DNA from: Thiotrichaceae bacterium | GTDB taxonomy: Bacteria; Pseudomonadota; Gammaproteobacteria; Thiotrichales; Thiotrichaceae | Length of the DNA stretch: 40,593 bases | Assembly (NCBI GenBank): GCA_026989335.1 | Contig: JALSJN010000082.1 | Location: 1-40,593 of the forward strand | Direction of reading: 5' to 3' | Part shown: positions 26,569 through 34,006 of the stretch, piece by piece | Layout: each line of letters begins with the position of its first letter | Numbering within the stretch: the first letter of the stretch is position 1 | Notes under the pieces: model-generated | What the model was told of the DNA's origin: nothing | The model's database searches: none | The model's input: only the letters and a program-made list of their open reading frames with translations | Program-made: the position numbers and the translations under genes

Positions 26569-26600
26569 ACACCTCCTCGTTTTCAATTAAGAGGAGATGT
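26569..26600 (-). other. Hairpin between the two COG4315 lipoprotein genes
   Basis: ACATCTCCTC pairs with GAGGAGGTGT (10 bp with one G-U pair, 12-nt loop) on the transcript, 5 bp after the stop of the three-repeat gene. It lacks a T-run, so RNA processing or stability is as likely as termination. Confidence 0.5.
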
Positions 26601-26605
26601 ATGGA

Positions 26606-27697
26606 TTATGGTTTTGCAGTTATCCATGTTGCACCACTAGGGTGGGCAAGACCTTGTCCATTTGTGTCGCCAGCTTTATTGTCATCTTTCCAACGGTATA
26701 AAGGCTGGCCTTTGTAAGCCCATTGAGTTTTTCCTTCGCTGTTGGTGAAAGCAGTGTAATCACCGCGGGTAGTTGTATTACCTTTAGCATAAAGAGGCGG
26801 CCAAGCAGTTAAGCAACCTCCTTTACAGATTAAATTTGATGTTGTTTCATTGTCTAAAACATAGAGGCTGTGGTGATCGGTGTCAGTAAGCGTAAGTCCT
26901 TCTTCTGGAGTGTTGAATTTACTTACTGGAATTGGTTGTGCAACAAACCAAACGTTTTTTATCCCTTCGCCTGTTGTATCACCTATAGCAGCATCATTGA
27001 TCCAACGATATAAAGGCATCCCCTTATAGGCCCATTGTTTTGTTTTGTCATCTCGAGTAATTAAGGTGTAATCTTTGCCAGCTCCGTCACTTGTTGCATC
27101 AGTGTTCGCTAGTAATGGCGGCCACTTATCAGCACAAGTATCATTACAAGCTGAGCCACCCGGTTTATTGATATCTTTTGAGAAGGTGTAAAGAGCTTTA
27201 CGTGCTGTATCCGTTAGTACGGTAGTATTGTTTTCAACACCATTGGAGGTCACTTTGGTATGCACTTTGCTAATAGGTGCAACTTGGGCCACATACCAAT
27301 CTGATTTTATTTCTTCACCTGTCGTATCCCCTGGTTTTTCATCTTTAAACCAAGTGTATAAAGGTCGTTTATCAAGTGCCCATTGTTTGCTGTTATCAGC
27401 ACGCGTAATTATTGAGAAACGACCTTCAGCTTGCGCGTCATCATTTGCTAGAAGAGGAGGCCACTTGGTAGCACAGTCGCCATTGCAGTTTGAAATGCTT
27501 GGTTCGTCATCATGAAATGTATAGAGTGATAATTCTCTCTTGTTGGTAAAGATTTCACCTAAATTTGTTGTGCGTTTTTCTACGGGTGCGGTATTGTTTG
27601 AACTTGTATTGTTACTACCTCCGCAGGCGCTAAGAGTGGTGGTGATCGTAAGCAAGGCTAGCAATGTTACTGGTTTTTGCTTTAAAGAATATTTCAT
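26606..27697 (-). CDS. COG4315/PF03640 lipoprotein, three repeats
   Basis: 363 aa. Lipoprotein signal ending TLSAC with C25, a Ser/Asn linker, then three tandem Yx(FWY)xxD repeats at about residues 45-137, 155-256 and 265-363. Each repeat has LYTF- or LYVL-type start, a Cys pair (CNGDCA, CNDTCA, CKGGCL), K/AWPPL, QWA, PLYxW and GDTxG. The repeats are similar but diverged, so the expansion is old. Function of the family is unknown; its presence with a cytochrome and an ECF sigma unit suggests redox, metal or oxidant handling at the envelope. First gene of the cluster. Confidence 0.9.
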   Translation of the reverse strand: MKYSLKQKPVTLLALLTITTTLSACGGSNNTSSNNTAPVEKRTTNLGEIFTNKRELSLYTFHDDEPSISNCNGDCATKWPPLLANDDAQAEGRFSIITRADNSKQWALDKRPLYTWFKDEKPGDTTGEEIKSDWYVAQVAPISKVHTKVTSNGVENNTTVLTDTARKALYTFSKDINKPGGSACNDTCADKWPPLLANTDATSDGAGKDYTLITRDDKTKQWAYKGMPLYRWINDAAIGDTTGEGIKNVWFVAQPIPVSKFNTPEEGLTLTDTDHHSLYVLDNETTSNLICKGGCLTAWPPLYAKGNTTTRGDYTAFTNSEGKTQWAYKGQPLYRWKDDNKAGDTNGQGLAHPSGATWITAKP

Positions 27698-27712
27698 AGA
27701 TAAGTCTCTTTG

Positions 27713-27752
27713 TTTAAATGAGTCGATGCGTATTTAAATGAGTCGATGCGTA
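27713..27752. repeat. Perfect 20-bp tandem repeat in promoter region
   Basis: TTTAAATGAGTCGATGCGTA occurs twice head to tail (27713-27732 and 27733-27752), starting 15 bp upstream of the ATG of the three-repeat lipoprotein gene. It may duplicate a sigma or operator site, or shift the promoter. Confidence 0.8.
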
Positions 27753-28060
27753 AACACTACGTCATCTAATTAGGTAAACAGCTTTAAACTTGATTTATTC
27801 CATTGCAGGTTTTTTAATTAAACTTAATGAGAATTTTCAAGAAATAGGGGGGGTAATTAATTTAGTCAGAGGAATAAGTGTGTTTGTAAATTGTTGGTTG
27901 CAATGTAGATACCGATAGCATGGTGTCAACACGTTTTTCAAGAAAGAATATTGGAAGCCATGATGTCGGGTGATAAAATCTCTTTGAAAGGGGGTGGACG
28001 GCGGCTTTAAAGTAGGCAAATCCTTGCTACTGCTTCAAACAGATAATACACTCAGGCCAG
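27753..28060. other. Divergent promoter region, COG4315 cluster and ccm operon
   Basis: 308 bp with no convincing gene; AT-rich with a G7 run at about 27847. It must hold the promoters of the minus-strand lipoprotein cluster and of ccmA. No firm -35/-10 pair was recognised. Confidence 0.4.
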
Positions 28061-28714
28061 ATGAAACTAGAAGCTAAAAACTTACAATGTACTCGCGGAG
28101 ATCGAGAGCTTTTTTCGGACTTATCTTTTAGTCTCGAAAAGAGTCAATTGATGATGCTTGAGGGGCAGAACGGTAGCGGTAAAACAACATTACTACGGGC
28201 GCTTTGTGGTTTGTACGAACCTGATGAAGGTGAAATTTTATGGCAGGGCAAGTCGATTAAAAAGCTGGATGAAGCTTATCGCCGAGAGTTGTTCTATTTA
28301 GGGCATTTAAATGCAATAAAGCCGGATTTAACGGTGTTAGAAAACTTACGTTTTAATACACTGCTAGCCGGCGATTCAGTTACTGATGAGGCGTTAATGC
28401 AGGCACTGGGTACAATCGGCTTGTTTGCATTCGAGGATTTTCCTGCAAGCCAGTTATCCCAAGGACAAAAAAGGCGTGTTTCATTGGCGCGTTTATTGGT
28501 GAGTAAGGCGAATTTATGGATTTTAGATGAGCCATTTGTCGCATTGGATATTGCTGCAGTGGAGTTATTGCAGTCGATTATTGCTAAGCATGTTGAAGAA
28601 GGCGGTATGGTTATTTTAACCACCCACCAAGAAGTTCCTTTAACACGGGGTAAAATTAAGCGTTTATCTTTATCAGGAGGTTCAATTAAGGAACAAGTTG
28701 GTGTGAATGCTTAG
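28061..28714 (+). CDS. ccmA: Heme exporter ATP-binding protein CcmA
   Basis: 217 aa ABC ATPase. Walker A GQNGSGKTT (35-43), signature LSQGQKRRVSLARLL, Walker B LWILDEPFVALD and H-loop TTHQE. With CcmB and CcmC it forms the inner-membrane complex that releases holo-CcmE. First gene of the nine-gene System I operon; the stop overlaps ccmB by 8 bp. Confidence 0.96.
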   Translation: MKLEAKNLQCTRGDRELFSDLSFSLEKSQLMMLEGQNGSGKTTLLRALCGLYEPDEGEILWQGKSIKKLDEAYRRELFYLGHLNAIKPDLTVLENLRFNTLLAGDSVTDEALMQALGTIGLFAFEDFPASQLSQGQKRRVSLARLLVSKANLWILDEPFVALDIAAVELLQSIIAKHVEEGGMVILTTHQEVPLTRGKIKRLSLSGGSIKEQVGVNA

Positions 28715-29378
28715 TGCTTTCTGGTTGGTTTTAAAGCGTGACTTATTGTTGGCATTACGCCGTCGCAGTGAAATATTTACGGTTTTGTTTTTCTTTTTAG
28801 TGGTAATCAGTTTGTTTCCATTGGGTGTGGGTACGGAAGATAAAACCTTAAAACAAATTGCTCCAGGTGTGGTATGGATAGCAGCTTTGTTGGCATCAAC
28901 GTTGGCGTTGGAACGATTGTTTTCCAGCGATTATGTTGATGGGACTTTAGAGCAACTTGCATTGGCTCCACAATCGATGTCAGTTATGGTCTTGGCAAAA
29001 ATGGTAGCGCATTGGTTATTGACAGGTTTGCCACTGGTGCTGATTTCACCATTAGTCGGTTTGTTTTATCATTTGCCGAGTCATTCAATCGGTGTGATGA
29101 TGATGGTCTTGCTAATTGGTACACCTATTTTAAGTATGATTGGAGCAATCGGTGCAGCACTGACCCTAGGTTTGCGGGGTGGTGGAGTGCTGGTTTCTTT
29201 GTTAGTGTTACCTTTTTATTTGCCAGTTATGGTTTATGGCTCGGGAGCGATTGCAACGAGTATGCAGCAAGGTTTGAGTCTCCAGCCATACTTTATGGTA
29301 TTGGGTGCTTTTGCCTTATTGGCGATAGTGTTTTCCCCGTTGGCAACTGCGGCAGCTTTGAGGATCTCGTTGGAATAA
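28707..29378 (+). CDS. ccmB: Heme exporter membrane protein CcmB
   Basis: 223 aa, six hydrophobic helices. The N-terminal LVLKRDLLLALRRRSEI and the central SSDYVDGTLEQLALAPQSMS and AALTLGLRGGGVLVSLLVLP are diagnostic CcmB segments. Inner-membrane partner of CcmA. It overlaps ccmA by 8 bp, and 159 bp separate it from ccmC, the only real gap in the operon. Confidence 0.95.
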   Translation: MLSAFWLVLKRDLLLALRRRSEIFTVLFFFLVVISLFPLGVGTEDKTLKQIAPGVVWIAALLASTLALERLFSSDYVDGTLEQLALAPQSMSVMVLAKMVAHWLLTGLPLVLISPLVGLFYHLPSHSIGVMMMVLLIGTPILSMIGAIGAALTLGLRGGGVLVSLLVLPFYLPVMVYGSGAIATSMQQGLSLQPYFMVLGAFALLAIVFSPLATAAALRISLE

Positions 29379-29439
29379 GCTCAGATTTCAGTTTGGTTTC
29401 AGTATTGACCCTTATCATTGCTTGGTGGTTAAAATATGA

Positions 29440-29466
29440 TTGATACTAACGGTGGTTTTGTATAAT
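29440..29466 (+). promoter_or_regulatory. Possible sigma70 promoter before ccmC
   Basis: TTGATA (29440) and a perfect TATAAT (29461), with a short 15-bp spacer, about 70 bp before the ccmC ATG in the single gap of the ccm operon. The spacing is below optimum, so it would be weak. Confidence 0.35.
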
Positions 29467-29537
29467 TACGATTTAAATTAAAGTATGATCAATCTCCCTC
29501 TAAAAAATTTAAACAATTCCCTTATTACTTATTATTT

Positions 29538-30281
29538 ATGAAAATTAACTGGTTTAAGTATGCTGCAACAATAAATTTCTATGCTTTAGCAGGCAGAGTA
29601 ATTCCATTTTTTTGGGTGGCTGCTGTTATTTTAATCACTATCGGCTTGTATTGGGGTTTTTTCAAAACACCAGACTCACTAGACAATGGAATGAAGGAAT
29701 ATTATCGTATTATTTTTGTCCACTTGGGTTCGGTTTGGATGGCAATGTGGTTATATATCATGATGGTCTTTTGGGCACTCGTTGGTTTGGTTTTTAATAC
29801 CAAACTATCTTATATGATGGCTTCAGCAACGTCTATTACGGGCGCTTTGCTAACAGTGGTAGCCCTTGCAACAGGCGCTATATGGGGCAAGACAAGCTGG
29901 GGTACTTGGTGGGACTGGGATCCTAAATTAACCACTTTCTTAATATTGCTCTTTATCTATATTGGCTATATCGCACTACAATCAGCTATTGATGATACGC
30001 GTCGTTCGGATAAAGCTTCAGCAGTCTTAGCACTGGTAGGTTTGGCATTGGTGCCTGTGATTTATTCCGCAGTTAATTGCCCTGACCCGACTCAATGCTC
30101 ATCGTTGCATCAAGAGTCTTCCATGAAGAATATTGAGCCCAATATAATGAAAGGTATTATTTTTACGACATTAGGTTTTTGGATGTATAGTTTTGCAACC
30201 ATTTTAATGCGAGTAAGAAATATAATATTACAGCGTGAACGAAATACGAATTGGGTGTCTAAGCTTAAGGAGGTGAATTAA
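29538..30281 (+). CDS. ccmC: Heme transport protein CcmC
   Basis: 247 aa, six helices. The tryptophan-rich heme-handling block WGTWWDWDPK (121-130) is present with the first conserved His at H62 (VHLGSVWMAM). The second His is H191, but the block usually written WWNTLHQ is CPDPTQCSSLHQ here, with two extra cysteines. CcmC delivers heme to CcmE. No clear ribosome binding site; the family N-terminus supports this ATG. Confidence 0.95.
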   Translation: MKINWFKYAATINFYALAGRVIPFFWVAAVILITIGLYWGFFKTPDSLDNGMKEYYRIIFVHLGSVWMAMWLYIMMVFWALVGLVFNTKLSYMMASATSITGALLTVVALATGAIWGKTSWGTWWDWDPKLTTFLILLFIYIGYIALQSAIDDTRRSDKASAVLALVGLALVPVIYSAVNCPDPTQCSSLHQESSMKNIEPNIMKGIIFTTLGFWMYSFATILMRVRNIILQRERNTNWVSKLKEVN

Positions 30282-30505
30282 TGCTAGCTTCGCTTATTTT
30301 TTCTAGTCTTTTAGGTAACTATGCCAATTTTATTTTAGGTGCTATGAGTGTGGCGCTAATTTTAATGTTATTTGAGCCAGTTCAACTCCTATTAAAAAGG
30401 CGTTCCGTATTACAAGATATTAAACGTCTAAAACGACTTGAACAAAGAAGAAAGTCAGAGCAACAAGCAAAGTGGAAAACACAGTCAAAGGTAAATGAAT
30501 CATGA
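30281..30505 (+). CDS. ccmD: Heme exporter protein CcmD
   Basis: 74 aa: one transmembrane helix (about 10-32) and a strongly basic, helical cytosolic tail. Small, poorly conserved, but its place between ccmC and ccmE and the topology identify it. It overlaps ccmC by one base and ccmE by four. CcmD helps release holo-CcmE from CcmABC. Confidence 0.85.
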   Translation: MLASLIFSSLLGNYANFILGAMSVALILMLFEPVQLLLKRRSVLQDIKRLKRLEQRRKSEQQAKWKTQSKVNES

Positions 30506-30987
30506 AACCAAGAAATAAGCGCATCGCTTTTGTACTATTAGCACTTTTGACAGTAGGTGCTGCTTCGGCACTCATTAGTAAAGCGATGGATGGTAACCTC
30601 AATTATTTATACGCACCTGAGCAAGTCTTAAAAGGAGAAGTCCCTGCAGGTACGGTATTTCGCTTAGGTGGACTGGTTAAAAAAGGCAGTCTAACGCGTA
30701 GTGAAACGGCGTTAGAAGCACGTTTTATTGTGACCGATAATCGAGGTAATGAGATCACGGTAGTAACGAATAAAATATTACCTGATTTATTTCAAGAAGA
30801 AAAAAGCCAAGTCTCACGTGGCGTAATGAACGATGAAGGATTATTTATTGCAGAAGAAGTTCTCGCAAAACATGATTCTGAGTATATGCCGGCTGAGTTA
30901 AAAGATGTATTGGCAAAAGAACATACTCCTGCTCCTGCCAAGGTTGATGGTTCTGAAATCGGTAAGATGACAGGTCAAAAATTATGA
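30502..30987 (+). CDS. ccmE: Heme chaperone CcmE
   Basis: 161 aa. N-terminal membrane anchor, periplasmic OB-fold (FRLGGLVKKGS, ILPDLFQE) and the heme-binding block VLAKHDSEYMP with the covalent heme ligand H124 and Y128. The usual EGQG after LPDLF is changed to EEKSQ. The C-terminal flexible tail ends in Lys/Pro-rich sequence. Carries heme from CcmC to CcmF. Overlaps ccmD and ccmF by 4 bp each. Confidence 0.96.
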   Translation: MKPRNKRIAFVLLALLTVGAASALISKAMDGNLNYLYAPEQVLKGEVPAGTVFRLGGLVKKGSLTRSETALEARFIVTDNRGNEITVVTNKILPDLFQEEKSQVSRGVMNDEGLFIAEEVLAKHDSEYMPAELKDVLAKEHTPAPAKVDGSEIGKMTGQKL

Positions 30988-32972
30988 TTCCTGAGATTGG
31001 TCATTTTGCGTTAATCCTCGCCTTATCCGTTGCTATCGTCCAAAGTGTTTTCCCTTTGTGGGGAACATTTACGGGTAAATCAAACTGGATTGCAATGGTT
31101 AAACCAGCGGCTTACGGGCAGCTATTCTTCATAGCGATTTCTTTTGCTTGTTTAGTTTATGCTTTTGTCACCAATGACTTTTCTGTCAAATATGTGGCGA
31201 ATAACTCAAATACTCAGATGCCAACTATATTTCGGGTGTCTGCAGTTTGGGGTGCACACGAAGGCTCATTATTACTATGGGCAATGGTTTTATCCGGCTG
31301 GGGAGCCGCCGTTGCGTTTTTCAGTAAGGGTATTCCACCCATTATGCTGGCGCGTGTTTTAAGCATAATGGGGTTGATTGCGGTTGGCTTTATGTTGTTT
31401 GTTATTGTTACTTCAAACCCTTTTGAACGTTTATTACAAATCCCTCTTGAAGGCAGACAGCTTAATCCTTTATTACAAGATTTTGGCTTGGCAATACACC
31501 CACCGATGCTCTATATGGGTTATGTGGGTCTTTCGGTTGCATACTCCTTTGCGATGGCAGCGATGATAGGCGGGAAATTGGACGCATCATGGGTGCGTTG
31601 GGCAAGGCCTTGGACCAACATCGCATGGGTGTTTTTAACGTTAGGTATTGCATTAGGTAGCTGGTGGGCATACTACGAACTAGGTTGGGGCGGTTGGTGG
31701 TTTTGGGATCCGGTCGAAAATGCGTCCTTAATGCCGTGGATTGTAGGAACTGCGTTAATTCATTCATTAGCCGTGACCGAGAAACGTGCGACTTTCAAAC
31801 GCTGGACTTTATTATTGTCAATTTTAGGGTTCTCTCTCAGCTTGCTTGGTACATTTTTAGTACGCTCAGGAGTGTTAACTTCAGTGCATTCTTTCGCCAG
31901 CGACCCTGAACGTGGTTTGTTTATCTTGATATTTTTACTGGTGGTGATAGGTTCATCATTACTGCTATTCGCCTTTAGAGCGCATAAAATTCGTTCAGTT
32001 GGTTCGTTCTCATTAGTTTCTCGTGAATCAGGGCTGTTAGTTAATAATGTCATTTTATTGGTGATGACCGCGACAGTATTACTCGGCACGTTATACCCAT
32101 TGATTATTGATGGGCTCGGTGCAGGTAAAATATCCGTAGGCCCACCTTACTTTAATGCCGTTATCGTCCCCTTGGCTGTTGTTTTATTTATGGTGATGGG
32201 TTTAGGCTTTCATTTGCGCTGGAAAAGTGATTCGCTGAGCCGCGTATTAGGCAAGGTTTGGATGCCGCTTGCAGCCAGCTTAGTGATCGCTTTTGTATTG
32301 CCATTAATTTTAGCAGAAGATTTTAAAATTAGAACCGTACTGGGTTTGTTTATGAGTAGCTGGGTAACGCTTGCCGCATTAATGTGGGTGGTCAGTTTAG
32401 GGCGCTCACCGTTTAAACTGCCGCTAGCAAGTTGGGGTTCAGTCATTGCACATATCGGTATGGCAATGACTGCTATCGGCGTGACAGTGGTGTCGCTGTA
32501 TGATACTGAAAAAGATGTGCGCTTAGAAGCAGGGCAAAGCTATGAAATGGCAGGTTATAAGTTTGCCTTTAAATCAGTTGAAAAGATCAAAGTTGAAAAC
32601 TACATCGCCAGCCGCGCAACTATGGAAATTAGTCAAGACGGTAAACACGTAACAACCATACATCCAGAAAAGCGTGATTACGGGCCTGATGCCATGCCGA
32701 TGACCGAAGCCGGGATTGATGCTGGTTTCACCCGTGATTTATTTGTCGCCTTGGGTGAACCACTGGGTAAAAACGCATGGAGTTTTCGAATTTATCATAA
32801 GCCTTTTGTCCGTTGGATTTGGCTAGGTGCAATTTTGATGGGCTTAGGAGGCTTATTGGCTGCGTTAGATAAACGTTACCGTCGAATGAGAAAAAGAGCG
32901 CCAGAAGTGGTAACTCAGTCACAAAGTGATAGAGCAACATCGACGAAATCTGTGATTGAGAACGCGGTATGA
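30984..32972 (+). CDS. ccmF: Cytochrome c heme lyase subunit CcmF
   Basis: 662 aa, usual length, about 15 helices. Conserved WWD domain WGGWWFWDPVENASLMPW, IHPPMLYMGYVG upstream and LVRSGVLTSVHSF downstream. The large C-terminal periplasmic segment starts near residue 510. CcmF reduces heme and ligates it to apocytochromes with CcmH and CcmI. Overlaps both neighbours by 4 bp. Confidence 0.97.
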   Translation: MIPEIGHFALILALSVAIVQSVFPLWGTFTGKSNWIAMVKPAAYGQLFFIAISFACLVYAFVTNDFSVKYVANNSNTQMPTIFRVSAVWGAHEGSLLLWAMVLSGWGAAVAFFSKGIPPIMLARVLSIMGLIAVGFMLFVIVTSNPFERLLQIPLEGRQLNPLLQDFGLAIHPPMLYMGYVGLSVAYSFAMAAMIGGKLDASWVRWARPWTNIAWVFLTLGIALGSWWAYYELGWGGWWFWDPVENASLMPWIVGTALIHSLAVTEKRATFKRWTLLLSILGFSLSLLGTFLVRSGVLTSVHSFASDPERGLFILIFLLVVIGSSLLLFAFRAHKIRSVGSFSLVSRESGLLVNNVILLVMTATVLLGTLYPLIIDGLGAGKISVGPPYFNAVIVPLAVVLFMVMGLGFHLRWKSDSLSRVLGKVWMPLAASLVIAFVLPLILAEDFKIRTVLGLFMSSWVTLAALMWVVSLGRSPFKLPLASWGSVIAHIGMAMTAIGVTVVSLYDTEKDVRLEAGQSYEMAGYKFAFKSVEKIKVENYIASRATMEISQDGKHVTTIHPEKRDYGPDAMPMTEAGIDAGFTRDLFVALGEPLGKNAWSFRIYHKPFVRWIWLGAILMGLGGLLAALDKRYRRMRKRAPEVVTQSQSDRATSTKSVIENAV

Positions 32973-33520
32973 AAGTAAAATTCTTAATTCCGTTAGCCGC
33001 ATTCATGGCTCTTGTTGGCTTGATGTACTTTGGTTTGTCGAATGATCCGAAGCTGATTCCTTCACCGTTTGTAGGTAAACCTGCACCACAGTTTAGCTTA
33101 CCTCGTTTGAATAACCCTGATGAGACGATCTCTGTTAGTGATATGAAAGGTGAGGTTTGGATATTAAACTTATGGGCATCATGGTGTGTTTCTTGTCGCG
33201 CAGAACATGCTGTTTTATCAAAGCTTATCGCCGAAGAGAAGATACCTACAATAGGCTTAAATTATAAAGACTACGGCACTGAAGATTATGGTGATGATGC
33301 TAAAAAGTGGTTGGCAACATTAGGTAACCCCTATTATGCCGTAGCGGTTGATACTAAGGGTATGGCAGGGATTGATTGGGGCGTTGTCGGTGTGCCAGAA
33401 ACGTTTGTGATGGATAAAAAAGGCATCGTGCGTTATAAATTTACTGGGCCCGTTTATCAAAAAGCGGTTGATGAAACCTTGATTCCGTTAATTAAAAAAT
33501 TACGCAAGGAGTCTCCGTGA
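32969..33520 (+). CDS. ccmG: Thiol:disulfide oxidoreductase CcmG (DsbE)
   Basis: 183 aa. Membrane anchor (about 8-23), thioredoxin fold with active site WASWCVSCRAEH (C73, C76). The CcmG-specific GLNYKDYG and GVVGVPETFVMDKKG segments are present. It keeps apocytochrome Cys pairs reduced through CcmH. The CVSC active-site dipeptide is within the range for the family. Overlaps ccmF and ccmH by 4 bp. Confidence 0.95.
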   Translation: MKVKFLIPLAAFMALVGLMYFGLSNDPKLIPSPFVGKPAPQFSLPRLNNPDETISVSDMKGEVWILNLWASWCVSCRAEHAVLSKLIAEEKIPTIGLNYKDYGTEDYGDDAKKWLATLGNPYYAVAVDTKGMAGIDWGVVGVPETFVMDKKGIVRYKFTGPVYQKAVDETLIPLIKKLRKESP

Positions 33521-33996
33521 AACGCTTTGTCACTACTTTCTTATTTACCCTCAGTTTTTTACTTTTAGTGCCTGCTCAGGCGGTAAAAATTGCGTTTCAC
33601 GACTTTAAAACCCCTGCACAAGAACAGCTTTATCTGCAGTTGATAGCCGAACTTCGTTGTGTAAAATGTCAGAACCAAAACCTGGCAGAATCCAATGCCG
33701 AGCTTGCTAAAGATATGCGTGATAAGACTTACGAACTGATACTAAAAGGCGGTACGCGTGACGATGTAGTCAAGTATATGACAGATCGCTACGGTGATTT
33801 CGTGCTATATAAACCCCCGTTTAAAAAGAACACCTTATTACTTTGGGTCGGCCCTCCTGTATTTTTATTCATTAGTTTATTTTTGCTCTTTAGATTGATT
33901 AAAGGTCAAAAGAAAGAGCTTACAGAAACGCTAAGCAGTGATGACCGAGAGTCTATGCGCAGCTTGTTAAAAACGTCATCATCAGATAATAAGTAG
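33517..33996 (+). CDS. ccmH: Cytochrome c maturation protein CcmH
   Basis: 159 aa, short (CcmH/CycL-type) form. Signal peptide (about 1-22), the thiol-redox motif LRCVKCQNQNL (C48, C51), a three-helix domain, and one transmembrane helix (about 106-126). The TPR half that is fused in E. coli is a separate ccmI here. Overlaps ccmG by 4 bp. Confidence 0.95.
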   Translation: MKRFVTTFLFTLSFLLLVPAQAVKIAFHDFKTPAQEQLYLQLIAELRCVKCQNQNLAESNAELAKDMRDKTYELILKGGTRDDVVKYMTDRYGDFVLYKPPFKKNTLLLWVGPPVFLFISLFLLFRLIKGQKKELTETLSSDDRESMRSLLKTSSSDNK

Positions 33997-34006
33997 AGAT
34001 TTAAGT

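Noticed and set aside
27837-28019. Small minus-strand open frame before ccmA
   Set aside because: No ribosome binding site, atypical composition and it lies in a divergent promoter region.
29012-29443. Open frame overlapping the end of ccmB and running beyond it
   Set aside because: Out of frame with the well conserved CcmB; its translation has odd composition and no family features.
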